Positions 25,771-35,421 of a stretch of DNA of 64,000 nt are shown here, piece by piece. The notes under the pieces were generated by a model. The model was not told where the DNA came from, did not search any database, and saw only the letters and a program-made list of their open reading frames with translations. Source of the stretch: Anaerocolumna sp. AGMB13025 (GTDB lineage: Bacteria > Bacillota > Clostridia > Lachnospirales > Lachnospiraceae). The stretch spans positions 597,001 through 661,000 of the forward strand of contig NZ_CP121445.1 in NCBI RefSeq assembly GCF_029689925.1, in the 5' to 3' direction. The translations under genes and the position numbers were made by a program. The number at the start of each line of letters is the position of its first letter. Position 1 is the first letter of the stretch.

Positions 25771-27186
25771 ATGCATAATAATGTAATACATAATAGATCA
25801 TTCTTAAAACAAGGCTCTAAAGCTGACCGGTTTTTAGAAAAACAGTTAGGCAGCAGGCTGTTTACCTATGGACAGATTCTTAAAATGCTGCTGCCGTTGA
25901 TTCTGGATCAGCTTTTTGTGAATGTAATAGGGCTGTTAACAACGGCGATGATTAGTTCCTCCAGCCAGGAATCCGTTTCTGCGGTCAGTTTGGTTGGTCC
26001 CTTATATATGATGATTTACGCAATTTTCAGCGCAATTTCTGTAGGCGGTACTGTAATTGTGGCACAATATAAGGGCAGAGGCGATACGGACAAAATCCGT
26101 CAGGCTTCTGGACAGGTTATTCTTGCAACAGTAGCCCTGGCGGTTATATCGTGTATGATTCTGATTCCCAGTTCCGGCTATCTGATACGTTTGATGTTTG
26201 GAGCAGCAGATGAGGCTGTCATCTACAAAGCCACCAGTTATCTGGTGGGAGTAGCAATATCCATGATTTTTCTTTCCTTGTATATGGCGGCATTTGGGGT
26301 ATTCAGAGGACTAGGTGAAGCAAAGACTTGTTTAAGACTTACCGTCATTATTAACGTAATACATTTAGTTGCAAGCCTGCTATTTTTAAATGTGCTCCAT
26401 CTTGATATATTCGGAACAACTCTTTCCTTAAATATTGCCCGGGCAATAGGCGGGTTTGCAGCCCTGTGGTTACTTATGCGTCCTAAAAGTATTGTGAGGG
26501 TACAAGTAAAGAATATCTTTACTATAGACAGAGGTTTATTAAAGTCTATCTTTAAACTGGGAATTCCTTTTGCTATGGAGCAGATCTTCTTTAACGGCGG
26601 CGGGCTCCTGGTCCAAACCTTTATTATGGAACTTGGTACGATTAGTGTTGCAGCGAATGCCATTACCGGCTCAGCCTTTTCCGTATTATTTGCTGCCGGT
26701 ACTGCTGCTGGGACCCTGGCAACTACGATTGTGGGACAATGTGCCGGAACCGGAGACAAAAAACTTGCAAGACACTATGCCTCAAAAATGATTTGGCTGG
26801 GAACTGTTATGGTGCTTTTGTCAATACTGATTTTCCTGCCCCTGATGCCTTTTATCTTAAGGATGTACCAGGCTCCCAAAGATACCTTATCTTTAATCTA
26901 TACCCTGCTATTTACTGTATTAGTTCCAATGCCATTTTTCTGGTCTGCCTCCAATGTACTGCCTGGTGTACTCCGGTCTACCGGAGATTCTGCATTTACC
27001 TCAATGGTTTCCCTTATTACAATGTGGATTGTAAGAGTGGGACTGGGCTATGTATTTGCCATGGTGCTTGGATTTGGGGTTCAGGGTGTATGGATTTGCA
27101 TGGGAATAGAATGGGCGGTTAGGACCTTTATATTTTACCGGCGTTATCGCTCTGATGTGTGGCTGTATAAAAAAGCAATTGATTAG
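25771..27186 (+). CDS. MATE family efflux transporter
   Basis: A 471-residue, 12-helix multidrug/sodium antiporter of the MATE family. Two homologous six-helix halves are apparent. The first begins ILKMLLPLILDQLFVNVIGLLTTAMI and the second near LLKSIFKLGIPFAMEQIFFNGGG. AAAGGAG precedes the ATG at 25771. The 124-bp gap from the ABC permease suggests its own promoter, though I see none of good quality. The AraC-type gene downstream might regulate it, but this is context only. Confidence 0.9.
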   Translation: MHNNVIHNRSFLKQGSKADRFLEKQLGSRLFTYGQILKMLLPLILDQLFVNVIGLLTTAMISSSSQESVSAVSLVGPLYMMIYAIFSAISVGGTVIVAQYKGRGDTDKIRQASGQVILATVALAVISCMILIPSSGYLIRLMFGAADEAVIYKATSYLVGVAISMIFLSLYMAAFGVFRGLGEAKTCLRLTVIINVIHLVASLLFLNVLHLDIFGTTLSLNIARAIGGFAALWLLMRPKSIVRVQVKNIFTIDRGLLKSIFKLGIPFAMEQIFFNGGGLLVQTFIMELGTISVAANAITGSAFSVLFAAGTAAGTLATTIVGQCAGTGDKKLARHYASKMIWLGTVMVLLSILIFLPLMPFILRMYQAPKDTLSLIYTLLFTVLVPMPFFWSASNVLPGVLRSTGDSAFTSMVSLITMWIVRVGLGYVFAMVLGFGVQGVWICMGIEWAVRTFIFYRRYRSDVWLYKKAID

Positions 27187-27421
27187 ATGATACGAGTATT
27201 AATAGGTCAATTTAACGTGCTGAATGATAATATACACGGATATCATAAAATATAGGTTGAGAGACCTTTAGACACTCGGATCTTAGATAACGGAATTATT
27301 ACAATTACTTTGATAATAATGTATTTTCATAAAAAAAGTGCTATAATACTTATAAAAGTGCAACAAATATCAAGCCGCGAAATATTATGTATGGTAAGCT
27401 TTTAATAAGGAGTGATTAACA

Positions 27422-27745
27422 GTGTCAGTAAAAACCATTGAAAATATGATTGACTGGGTGGAAGAGAATATAGAACAAACCCCTACACTAGAGGCAATGG
27501 CAAGGCATGTAGGGTATTCTTCTTATTATTGTTCTTCAAAATTTCATGAAGTGGTAGGAATGTCCTTTAAGGAGTATGTAAAGCACCGTAAACTGGAACG
27601 GGCGGTTTGTGAATTGCTAAATACCGACAGACGTATATTAGATATTGCAATCCAGTACGGTTTTTCCTCCAATGAAGCATTCACCAGAGCGTTTTCAAAA
27701 GTTTACGGAAGTTCACCCAATGAATACCGTAAAGTAGCCCAATAA
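27422..27745 (+). CDS. Short AraC-type DNA-binding protein (HTH domain only)
   Basis: 107 residues consisting solely of the two-HTH AraC/XylS DNA-binding domain. The first helix pair is near TLEAMARHVGYSSYYCSSKFHE. The second is RRILDIAIQYGFSSNEAFTRAFSKVYGSSPNEYRK, closely following the family signature. There is no ligand domain, as in SoxS/MarA, so its activity would follow its abundance. The start is a GTG with AAGGAG 8 bp upstream. It stands between the MATE exporter and methionine aminopeptidase; targets are unknown. Confidence 0.87.
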   Translation: MSVKTIENMIDWVEENIEQTPTLEAMARHVGYSSYYCSSKFHEVVGMSFKEYVKHRKLERAVCELLNTDRRILDIAIQYGFSSNEAFTRAFSKVYGSSPNEYRKVAQ

Positions 27746-27804
27746 TAATTTTTAGGTTGATACAGCATGTTGATAAGCTCTGTACTATGAAAGGAGCTTT
27801 TATT

Positions 27805-28674
27805 ATGGGAATAAACCGGAATGGAATCTGCTGGTGCGGAAGTAATAAAAAGTATAAATACTGCCATCTGGCTATGGATGAAAAAATAGCAGAATATAAA
27901 AGAAACGGCTATGAAGTACCAAGCAGGAAACTTATTAAAAATGAAAAACAGATTGAAGGTATACGGGAAAGCGGAAGAATTAACACCTTAATTTTAGACA
28001 GTATCAGTGATAAAATTACAGAAGGAATTACGACAGAAGATATTAACCGTTATGTACATGAGCTGACCTTAAAATTAGGAGGCATACCTGCCCCCTTAGG
28101 CTTTGAAGGATATCCAAAAAGTGTATGTGTATCCGTTAATGATCAAGTCTGCCATGGCATCCCTTCGCCAGACAGAGTTTTAAAAAGCGGCGATATTGTT
28201 AATATAGATGTATCAACTATTTACCAGGGATACTTTGGGGATTCCTCCAGAATGTTTTGCATCGGGGAGGTATCTAAGGAGCGCCGCCTGCTTGTAAATA
28301 CCACTAAGGAAGCCATAGAGGAAGGTCTGAAAGCAGTACTGCCTTATAATACCTTAGGTGATATGGGGCAGGCAGTTAATGATTATGTAAAAGCAAAAGG
28401 GTATTCTGTGGTCTATTCCGTAGGAGGTCACGGTGTAGGACTGGAATTCCATGAAGCACCTTATGTAAGCTATGTCTCTAAAAAACATACGGAGATGTTA
28501 ATGGTACCCGGCATGATATTTACCATTGAGCCAATGGTTAATGAAGGAAGTCCGGAGGTATATGTCGATGATGATAACGGCTGGACCATATATACAGAAG
28601 ACGGTTCGGATTCTGCCCAGTGGGAAATCATGGTACTTGTCACGGAAACCGGATATGAGATATTGGCACACTAG
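27805..28674 (+). CDS. map: Type I methionine aminopeptidase with N-terminal SEC-C motif
   Basis: Removes the initiator methionine from nascent proteins. An N-terminal zinc-binding SEC-C motif (CWCGSNKKYKYCH, residues 9-21) is joined to the pita-bread catalytic domain. Metal and substrate residues are visible in CHGIPSPD, VNIDVSTIYQGYFGDSSRMF, GHGVGLEFHEAPYV and FTIEPMV, plus the final glutamate in QWEIMVLV. Length is 289. I use the ATG at 27805 with AAAGGAGC upstream rather than the longer open frame. SEC-C fused forms are known in Firmicutes and may help ribosome association. Confidence 0.93.
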   Translation: MGINRNGICWCGSNKKYKYCHLAMDEKIAEYKRNGYEVPSRKLIKNEKQIEGIRESGRINTLILDSISDKITEGITTEDINRYVHELTLKLGGIPAPLGFEGYPKSVCVSVNDQVCHGIPSPDRVLKSGDIVNIDVSTIYQGYFGDSSRMFCIGEVSKERRLLVNTTKEAIEEGLKAVLPYNTLGDMGQAVNDYVKAKGYSVVYSVGGHGVGLEFHEAPYVSYVSKKHTEMLMVPGMIFTIEPMVNEGSPEVYVDDDNGWTIYTEDGSDSAQWEIMVLVTETGYEILAH

Positions 28675-28690
28675 TCCCCATAACGCCACT

Positions 28691-28770
28691 GGTTAAAGAA
28701 GTTTCCTCCAGTTTAAAGAAGTTTCCTCCAGTTTAAAGAAGTTTCCTCCTGTTTCAAGAAGTGCCATCCG
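28691..28770. repeat. Four 20-bp tandem repeats after map
   Basis: Units resemble GTTTAAAGAAGTTTCCTCCA. Three are nearly identical and a fourth is degenerate, with a trace of a fifth. They lie in the 259-bp gap between map and the methyltransferase gene. They have no spacers, so they are not a CRISPR array. Confidence 0.88.
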
Positions 28771-28933
28771 GTTTTAAGCCGCTCACCTGGTTTTGGTGTC
28801 AGGAGATTCTGATTTGGTTCTTGAAAAGCATGTGTATATGATGTAGAATATATAGTTAGCATACGTTATAAAAACGTTATAAAAAGTAAATTCAAGAATC
28901 GGTAGTACAATCCGAAACAGGTAAGGGAGTATC

Positions 28934-29725
28934 ATGATCAGCAGTTCATCGAATCCACAGATAAAAAATATAGTACAATTGCAGAAAAAACCAAAGACCA
29001 GAACAGAACAGAAAGCCTTTGTAATAGAAGGTATTAAGATGTTTGAAGAGTCTAAAGAGAGCGGCTATCTGATAAAGGCTTATGTATCGGAAAGTTTCTA
29101 TGAAGAAAAGTTAAGGGAAGCCCCGGACTATTTTAATGGATTTTCCTACGAAATAGTAACGGATGGGGTGTTAAAGGAAGCCTCGGATACCCTTACGCCC
29201 CAGGGAATTATGGCAGTTGTAAAAATGCCGATCTATACTCTTGATAAAATCATAACTGACCAGAAAGCCAATCTGGTACTATTGGAAGATATCAGGGATC
29301 CGGGCAATCTTGGGACCATCTTAAGAACGGCAGAAGGAGCCGGCGTTACCGGAATCATTTTGAGTAAAACTTCTGTGGATATGTACAATCCCAAGGTAAT
29401 AAGATCAACCATGGGAGCCATTTACCGGATGCCTTTTGTATATGCAGAGGATTTTGAGACTGCCATAACGGAGGTTAAAAAAAATAAAATATCTGTTTAT
29501 GCCGCTCATTTACAGGCTGCCCAGGCTTATGACGAAGTAAATTATCAGGAGAAATGTGCAATATTAATCGGCAATGAAGCAAACGGGTTAAGCAATGAAA
29601 TTGCCGCTATGTCAGACCAGTATATCAAAATCCCCATGTCAGGGAGTGTAGAATCCTTAAATGCAGCCATAGCAGCGGCAATCCTGATGTATGAGGTATA
29701 CCGTCAGAGAAGAAAAATAAATTAG
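28934..29725 (+). CDS. TrmH/SpoU family RNA 2'-O-methyltransferase
   Basis: SAM-dependent ribose methyltransferase of the SPOUT class acting on rRNA or tRNA. The N-terminal substrate-binding domain covers about 1-100. The trefoil-knot motifs are LLEDIRDPGNLGTILRTAEGAG (motif 1, conserved Asn and Arg), ILIGNEANGLSNE (motif 2) and IPMSGSVESLNAAIAAAIL (motif 3). 263 residues, close to the YsgA/RlmB group; the exact nucleotide target cannot be read from sequence. AAGGGAGT precedes the ATG. Confidence 0.92.
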   Translation: MISSSSNPQIKNIVQLQKKPKTRTEQKAFVIEGIKMFEESKESGYLIKAYVSESFYEEKLREAPDYFNGFSYEIVTDGVLKEASDTLTPQGIMAVVKMPIYTLDKIITDQKANLVLLEDIRDPGNLGTILRTAEGAGVTGIILSKTSVDMYNPKVIRSTMGAIYRMPFVYAEDFETAITEVKKNKISVYAAHLQAAQAYDEVNYQEKCAILIGNEANGLSNEIAAMSDQYIKIPMSGSVESLNAAIAAAILMYEVYRQRRKIN

Positions 29726-29768
29726 TTTATAACTTAATATAAAATCAGAGAAATTCGTAAACAATAAA

Positions 29769-29836
29769 ATCAGCAGTAAAAAATTACTTCGAATAGACAT
29801 CAGTCCAGTAGGTAATGATTTACTGCTGATATTTTT
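29769..29836 (+). terminator. Terminator after the methyltransferase gene
   Basis: A perfect 12-bp stem ATCAGCAGTAAA / TTTACTGCTGAT closes a 38-base loop and is followed by ATTTTTA. The rest of 29837-30106 shows nothing I can identify. Confidence 0.75.
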
Positions 29837-30106
29837 ATCACCTTGGAGTACAGTTTGTCCTGGACGATAATATCTACTGGAATTTGCCCACGATGAAAGA
29901 AACGGTTTAGGAGGACAGCTTTTTCCTGTATCTAAAAAGTGTATCCGGCATATAAATCAGTAGATTTCATTAGCTGGCAGAAATCTCATTAGAATTCGAT
30001 TATAATATGGTTAAATTTAGGAAATAAAGCAAACTTTCCTTGTAAAATAAGTAGTTATGAAGTAAAATTAAAGTATCAGTAAATGAAACGGAAAGGGGGG
30101 CACAGA

Positions 30107-30547
30107 ATGAATTCAAGTTATTGGTTAATAGCACTTGCCGTATTTTTAGTTATTGAAATTATAACCTTGGGACTGACGACCATATGGTTTGCCGGCGGGG
30201 CATTAATAGCGTTCCTGTTATCGTTAGTTGCGGATAACCTTATCTTGGAACTAGCTGTTTTCTTAGTTGTTTCATTTGTACTTTTAATTTTTACAAGACC
30301 GATTGCACAAAGGTTCTTTAATTTGCAGCGGATAAAAACAAATTACGAGAGTCTGATTGGGAAAGCCGGTAAGGTAATTGAAAAAATCGATAATTTCAAT
30401 AATTCCGGACAGGTAATCGTAAATGGCCAGGAATGGACGGCCAGAGCTTTAAACAGCCAGGAGATCATAGAACCAGGCAAACGTATAATTATCAGGGAAG
30501 TTTCAGGCGTAAAATTAATCGTAGAAGCAGAAGTGGAGGAAAATTAA
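30107..30547 (+). CDS. NfeD family membrane protein
   Basis: A 146-residue short NfeD protein. Three or four hydrophobic helices fill the first 75 residues (YWLIALAVFLVIEIITLG and following), then a C-terminal OB-fold domain carries the GKAGKVIEKIDNF and GQVIVNGQEWTARAL strands. Short NfeD proteins work with SPFH/flotillin-type partners in membrane organisation, and here the SPFH gene starts 3 bp after the stop. The ATG at 30107 has AAAGGGGGG at good spacing. Confidence 0.9.
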   Translation: MNSSYWLIALAVFLVIEIITLGLTTIWFAGGALIAFLLSLVADNLILELAVFLVVSFVLLIFTRPIAQRFFNLQRIKTNYESLIGKAGKVIEKIDNFNNSGQVIVNGQEWTARALNSQEIIEPGKRIIIREVSGVKLIVEAEVEEN

Positions 30548-30549
30548 TT

Positions 30550-31488
30550 ATGACTCAGATAATATTAATAGTTTTTGTAGTGCTTATATTGTTGGTATTG
30601 GCATCCTGCGTTAAAATCGTACCCCAGGCACAGTCTTATGTAATGGAACGTCTTGGCGGGTATCAGGCAACCTGGAATGTAGGTATTCATATAAAGATAC
30701 CGTTTATAGATAAAGTTGCCAGAAAAGTATTACTTAAGGAACAGGTTGTAGACTTTGCTCCTCAACCAGTTATAACCAAAGATAATGTAACAATGAAGAT
30801 AGATACGGTAGTATTTTTTCAGATTACCGATCCCAAACTATTTACTTATGGTGTGGAACGCCCTCTCATGGCAATCGAAAACTTAACAGCAACTACCTTA
30901 AGAAATATAATTGGTGACCTTGAACTGGATCAGACTCTGACTTCAAGAGAAATCATTAATACCAAGATGAGAGTATCCCTTGATGTTGCAACGGATCCCT
31001 GGGGAATTAAAGTTAATCGTGTGGAATTAAAAAATATCATTCCGCCTGCCGCTATTCAGGATGCCATGGAGAAACAGATGAAGGCAGAACGTGAAAGAAG
31101 AGAAGCCATCCTTCGTGCAGAAGGTGAAAAAACATCAGCAATCCTTGTGGCAGAAGGTAAAAAGCAGTCTGTAATTTTAGGTGCGGAAGCGGAAAAAGAA
31201 GCTGCTATCTTACGCGCTGAAGCTAAGAAAGAAGCTACGATCCGTGAAGCAGAAGGTCAGGCAGAAGCTATTCTTGCAGTTCAAAAGGCCAACGCAGATG
31301 GTATCCGTTTCTTAAATGATTCCAACCCTGGCAATGCAGTTCTCCAGTTAAAGAGCCTGGAAGCTTTTGCTAAAGCTGCGGATGGTAAAGCGACCAAAAT
31401 TATTATACCTTCTGAAATCCAGGGAATCGCAGGATTAGTGAAATCCCTCACAGAAGTCGGTAATGATAAAAATATAACTGCAGAATAA
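30550..31488 (+). CDS. SPFH (band 7/stomatin) family protein
   Basis: 312-residue membrane-anchored SPFH protein (QmcA/HflK-like). An N-terminal helix (IILIVFVVLILLVLASC) precedes the SPFH domain (KIVPQAQSYVMERLGGYQATW through about 190). A long Glu/Ala/Lys coiled coil follows (EAILRAEGEKTSAILVAEGK and onward). Partner of the NfeD protein just upstream, probably in membrane microdomains or protease regulation. The true start is the ATG at 30550, with GTGGAGG upstream inside the nfeD end; the longer open frame overlaps nfeD and is spurious. Confidence 0.93.
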   Translation: MTQIILIVFVVLILLVLASCVKIVPQAQSYVMERLGGYQATWNVGIHIKIPFIDKVARKVLLKEQVVDFAPQPVITKDNVTMKIDTVVFFQITDPKLFTYGVERPLMAIENLTATTLRNIIGDLELDQTLTSREIINTKMRVSLDVATDPWGIKVNRVELKNIIPPAAIQDAMEKQMKAERERREAILRAEGEKTSAILVAEGKKQSVILGAEAEKEAAILRAEAKKEATIREAEGQAEAILAVQKANADGIRFLNDSNPGNAVLQLKSLEAFAKAADGKATKIIIPSEIQGIAGLVKSLTEVGNDKNITAE

Positions 31489-32066
31489 TACCTTAGTCTT
31501 TTTGAAACATTAAAAATAGCATGGATTCTGATAAGGTTATGCTCCCTTCTGGGTTCTAGGCTGACAAGTAAAAGAATAAAACTTGTCACTTAGGAGGACG
31601 CATATCAATAACAAGAGTTCATGCTGTTTTTATGCTATAGTTTTTTGAATTACAAAAAACGTCATAAAACACTCCGTCAGGAATGGGCACCGGAGGAAAA
31701 GAAGTTTATTGTATGACAATCCGATTTAGGTTACTTTAGGACTTTGGGTTTTTATGAATGCCAGGAATTAGACAGACTGAAATGGAATGATTGCTAAGTT
31801 ACTGGACATGCTAAGTATAATGTAGTTACAAACAATTGTGCATGTTAACAGGGGCAAAAAATAATCCAAACCTATTCTGAGATTATATAATAAACCTCAT
31901 TGACCCAGAGCCTGGCAAATATTAAGAAATTATTAAATAATTTGATATTTTAAGATAAAATTAAGAATTCTAGCCTTGATAATAAAATAACTATGAGCTA
32001 TTATATATAAGAACCAAAAAGAGGAGAATAGTTTTTAGCTATAGTTATTAAAGGAGAGTGTATAAA
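31489..32066. other. 578-bp gap with several hairpins, no convincing gene
   Basis: Contains a perfect 8-bp hairpin TGACAAGT/ACTTGTCA (31562-31587). A wider pairing joins AAAAATAGCATG (31512-31523) and CATGCTGTTTTT (31620-31631), followed by a T-run near 31641. There is also a palindrome GTTTTTTG/CAAAAAAC. The outer structure plus T-run could terminate the SPFH transcript. An isolated AGGAGGACGC at about 31592 has no credible gene after it. The AT-rich remainder to the LtaS-like start holds nothing I recognise. Confidence 0.5.
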
Positions 32067-33944
32067 ATGCACCATTTGAAGAAAATTTTACAATCGCCTT
32101 ATATGATTCTTTTGCTTTTTGCGGTAAAACTGATGATTTATTATAGCCTTATTGATGTGGACTTAAAGGACATTACCTTTATCATATTGAGTGTTACGGC
32201 TATGGGAATTATCTTTGTATTGTTTAGCCGCAGCAAGCTAAAGAGGAAGAAAGGTCTGTTTTTAATAGTCTACAGCCTATTAAGTTTATTAATGTTTGCA
32301 GACTCTATGTATTATAACTACTATAATCAGACGGTATCCATAAAACAGCTGTGGCAGGCAGCTAATGTTGCTGCGGTTCCGGATAGTTTTGTAGCAACAC
32401 TGATACCGGCAAGCTTTTTGCTGTACCTGGATATCCCTTTCGTTTATTATTACTTTAAAAAACATATAAAAGAGGACCCGAGTAAAAACAGTTGGAGTTT
32501 TAAAAAAGAGATAAAATACATTGTTGCAGGATTATGTGCAATCTTTGCGCTGTTAGTGGTAAATCCCATGGACAGCGTGGCAATCGATAAAGTTAACAGC
32601 GTTGAGTTTTTTACAAACCATGTCAATGACGTGTATAATGCACTGACAGAAAATATAGTAACAGAGGAAGTACCGGCAGAGGAAGTACTTGATAAGGTTG
32701 AAAATGTAGCCGTACAAAATCCCGGCAGACAGCTAAATGGAATTGGTGCAGGTAAAAATCTGATTTTGATTCAGGTAGAGGCCTTACAGAATTTTGTTAT
32801 TAATGCACAATATAACGATCAGATTATTACACCTAACCTGAATGCATTCTTAAAAAACGACACCATATACTTTGACCGCTATTACAGTAATATCGGTAAG
32901 GGCAATACGGCAGATGCCGAATTTTCAACCCTGAACAGTTTATACCCTGTAATCGACAGGGAGTGTTATACCTTATACACAGACAATACCTATGATGGAC
33001 TGCCCTGGCTGTTAAGGGACAAAGGCTATCGAGCCTTCGCCATTCATGGATATAAGGGAGAATTCTGGAACCGGGAAGCTGCTTATCCGGGACAGGGATT
33101 TGAGGATTTCTACAGTATGGAAGATTTGGATGCAAGTGACATCATGGGTCTTGGTATTTCCGACAAATCCATGTTCAAACAGTCAGTGGAAATTTTGAAA
33201 ACGCAAAAACAGCCGTTTTTCAGCTTCATCATAACATTATCAAGCCATCATCCATTCTTGATTGATCCGGCAGATGCCACCCTTACATTAAAAGAGGAAG
33301 ATGTGGATACAAAGTTCGGCGCTTATCTGCAAACCATCCATTATATGGATGAAGCATTTGGTCAATTTATTACTGACTTAAAAGCGTCCGGTTTATATGA
33401 CAATACAGTAATTGCCTTATATGGTGACCATCATGGCTTGAATGTAGGTATGGATAATAATGCGGAGATAATGACTAATTATCTTGGAAAACCCTATGAT
33501 TATGATGAAATGTTAAGAGTGCCTATGATGATACATGTTCCAGGCAGCGGAGTGACAAAAACCATATCCACTACGGGAGGACAGATAGATTTTCTGCCTA
33601 CCATAGCCAACATTATGGGGATTGATATTAAGCAGCCCTATGTCTTAGGTCAGGACTTAGTGAATGCAACAGATGGATTTGTAGCATTTACTGCATATCT
33701 GTTTGAAGGTTCCTTTGTTCATAATAATGTAATGTTCGAAATATCCAGGGAAGGCGTCTTTGATGGAAGCCGGTCCTGGGATATCACAAACAGCCAGCCC
33801 CTTGACGCCTCTAAATATGAGGCGGATTATAACCGGGCAATTACACTGAAACAGACTTCGAAAGAAATACTTGATCAAAATTTAATCGCTGATTACATTC
33901 AACGGGGGACCCCAAGTGAGGAAAATCAGTCGACGGAGGATTAG
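32067..33944 (+). CDS. LTA synthase family sulfatase-fold membrane protein
   Basis: 625 residues. Five N-terminal transmembrane helices (first 175 residues) are followed by an extracellular alkaline-phosphatase/sulfatase fold. Catalytic features are the nucleophile Thr in GKGNTADAEFSTLNSLYP, ITLSSHHPF and LYGDHHG. This is the architecture of LtaS, which polymerises glycerol-phosphate from phosphatidylglycerol into lipoteichoic acid; related family members modify other glycans. AAAGGAG precedes the ATG at 32067. It is a single gene with its own terminator. Confidence 0.9.
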   Translation: MHHLKKILQSPYMILLLFAVKLMIYYSLIDVDLKDITFIILSVTAMGIIFVLFSRSKLKRKKGLFLIVYSLLSLLMFADSMYYNYYNQTVSIKQLWQAANVAAVPDSFVATLIPASFLLYLDIPFVYYYFKKHIKEDPSKNSWSFKKEIKYIVAGLCAIFALLVVNPMDSVAIDKVNSVEFFTNHVNDVYNALTENIVTEEVPAEEVLDKVENVAVQNPGRQLNGIGAGKNLILIQVEALQNFVINAQYNDQIITPNLNAFLKNDTIYFDRYYSNIGKGNTADAEFSTLNSLYPVIDRECYTLYTDNTYDGLPWLLRDKGYRAFAIHGYKGEFWNREAAYPGQGFEDFYSMEDLDASDIMGLGISDKSMFKQSVEILKTQKQPFFSFIITLSSHHPFLIDPADATLTLKEEDVDTKFGAYLQTIHYMDEAFGQFITDLKASGLYDNTVIALYGDHHGLNVGMDNNAEIMTNYLGKPYDYDEMLRVPMMIHVPGSGVTKTISTTGGQIDFLPTIANIMGIDIKQPYVLGQDLVNATDGFVAFTAYLFEGSFVHNNVMFEISREGVFDGSRSWDITNSQPLDASKYEADYNRAITLKQTSKEILDQNLIADYIQRGTPSEENQSTED

Positions 33945-33953
33945 TTACCGAGA

Positions 33954-34019
33954 GGGACTGCTGCAATATAATTTCCAGACGTAAGTTCAGAAATAAAAAA
34001 TTGCAGCAGTCCCCCTTTT
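33954..34019 (+). terminator. Terminator after the LTA synthase gene
   Basis: A 14-bp stem GGGACTGCTGCAAT / ATTGCAGCAGTCCC, then CCTTTTATT. Confidence 0.85.
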
Positions 34020-34042
34020 ATTATAATTTATAGGAGCAGCGG

Positions 34043-35230
34043 ATGGATAAAGTATTTGACTTAAGTAAAGAATACGGCGTGGTCTTAGAAGGCGGCGGTG
34101 CCAAAGGAGCCTACCAGATTGGGGTCTGGAAGGCTTTTTTGGAATGTGGGCTTAAAATCAAGGGGGTTTCAGGGGTGTCTGTTGGGGCGCTTAACGGTGC
34201 CTTGATTTGTATGGATGATTATGAAGAAGCTGAAAGTTTATGGAAACGGCTCACCTATTCTTCTGTTATGAATGTAAATGATGAACAGATGGACAAACTA
34301 ATGAAGCGGGATCTAAAGGCAATCAATCTGAAAGAACTAACAAAAGATACCGGCAAAATTCTGTCGGAGGGGGGGATTGATATAAACCCGTTGAAAAAAC
34401 TTATTGAAGAATGGGTGGATGAGGAGAAAATCCGTAAGTCCCAGATAGAATTCGTCTTTGGTACCTTTTTGGTATCTAAGTTAAAAGAAGTTGAAATAAC
34501 TGCCTGGGAAGCAGAGAGCACCAACTTAAAAGATTACCTGTTAGCCAGTGCGGCCCTGCCGGCATTCCGTAACGAAAAACTTCATGGAATGAAATATCTG
34601 GACGGAGGCATGTTTAATAATGTCCCGGTGGATATGCTTATAAACCGTGGCTATAAGGACATCATAGTTATCCGTATCTATGGAATCGGTTTGGAAAAAC
34701 CGGTTAAGATACCAAAGGATGTTAATATTATTGAAATTGCTCCCCGTATAAACCTAGGAGGAATTCTAGAGTTTAATCCGGATAAAATAAAGCGTAATAT
34801 TGAAGTTGGTTATTACGATGCAATGCGGTGTCTTCGGACCTTAAAAGGTAAAATATATTACATTGACAACAAGCTTTCGGAGGAAGCATGTATTAACGAA
34901 CTGATATCAGTCAATGAGGCCGCCAAAATGGCTCTCCTTGAATATTATAAACAGGATTATTCCAACAGCTTGGTCTATAACAGAAAGTTTTTGGAAACGG
35001 TCTGTCCTAATATTGCCAGTGCCTTAAAACTTACAAAAGACTGGACTTATAAGGAGCTATATATTGCACTGCTGGAACTTTGCGCAAAAAGCTTACGAAT
35101 TCCGAAATACCGGATTTATACGGAAGAAGAGCTTATTGATTTAATTAAGGACAAGTACCAGCTGATGACCAGAAAGGGTTTTCAGTTTCCGGTCTTTCAT
35201 ATGCTTATTATTAAAATGATGATTTTATAA
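34043..35230 (+). CDS. Patatin-like phospholipase
   Basis: 395-residue lipid acyl hydrolase. The oxyanion loop is EGGGAKGAYQIG (16-27), the nucleophile elbow is GVSVG with Ser46, and the Asp of the dyad is in the DGG of YLDGGMFNNVPVD. The patatin domain covers about 12-215. The C-terminal 180 residues are helical and unassigned. Probably hydrolyses membrane lipids or acts in turnover; the substrate is unknown. AGGAG precedes the ATG. Confidence 0.9.
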   Translation: MDKVFDLSKEYGVVLEGGGAKGAYQIGVWKAFLECGLKIKGVSGVSVGALNGALICMDDYEEAESLWKRLTYSSVMNVNDEQMDKLMKRDLKAINLKELTKDTGKILSEGGIDINPLKKLIEEWVDEEKIRKSQIEFVFGTFLVSKLKEVEITAWEAESTNLKDYLLASAALPAFRNEKLHGMKYLDGGMFNNVPVDMLINRGYKDIIVIRIYGIGLEKPVKIPKDVNIIEIAPRINLGGILEFNPDKIKRNIEVGYYDAMRCLRTLKGKIYYIDNKLSEEACINELISVNEAAKMALLEYYKQDYSNSLVYNRKFLETVCPNIASALKLTKDWTYKELYIALLELCAKSLRIPKYRIYTEEELIDLIKDKYQLMTRKGFQFPVFHMLIIKMMIL

Positions 35231-35245
35231 GACAATCCTTTGATA

Positions 35246-35311
35246 AACCGTATAGAAATTTCTAAAGTTCAAGAGAACAACCGTATAGTCAATTTCTAAA
35301 ATTCAAGAGTA
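35246..35311. repeat. 33-bp direct repeat upstream of argF
   Basis: Two adjacent copies of AACCGTATAG..ATTTCTAAA.TTCAAGAG (35246-35278 and 35279-35311) differ at a few positions. They sit just upstream of the argF promoter, so either a recent duplication or a double regulatory site is possible. Confidence 0.75.
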
Positions 35312-35338
35312 CTACAGAAAATCAGTAGAAATATCTTC

Positions 35339-35367
35339 TTGACAAATGTATAAAAATTAAGTATAGT
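35339..35367 (+). promoter_or_regulatory. Sigma-A promoter for argF with ArgR-box-like spacer
   Basis: TTGACA (35339-35344), 17-bp spacer, TATAGT (35362-35367). The spacer and flank contain TGTATAAAAATTAAG and then TGTATAAATAAACA, both reminiscent of the AT-rich ARG box bound by ArgR/AhrC. Repression by arginine is therefore plausible; the operator assignment is inference. Confidence 0.65.
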
Positions 35368-35421
35368 GTATAAATAAACACATATATATTATTTTGTATT
35401 TTTCATCGGGGAGGTATTCGC

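Noticed and set aside
28691..28770. CRISPR-like look of the 20-bp repeats
   Set aside because: Repeats are directly adjacent with no spacers and no cas genes are nearby.
31620..31715. 31-codon frame after an AGGAGGACGC motif in the SPFH-LtaS gap
   Set aside because: The spacing from the SD-like motif to the ATG is too long, and the frame overlaps hairpin arms; no support as a gene.
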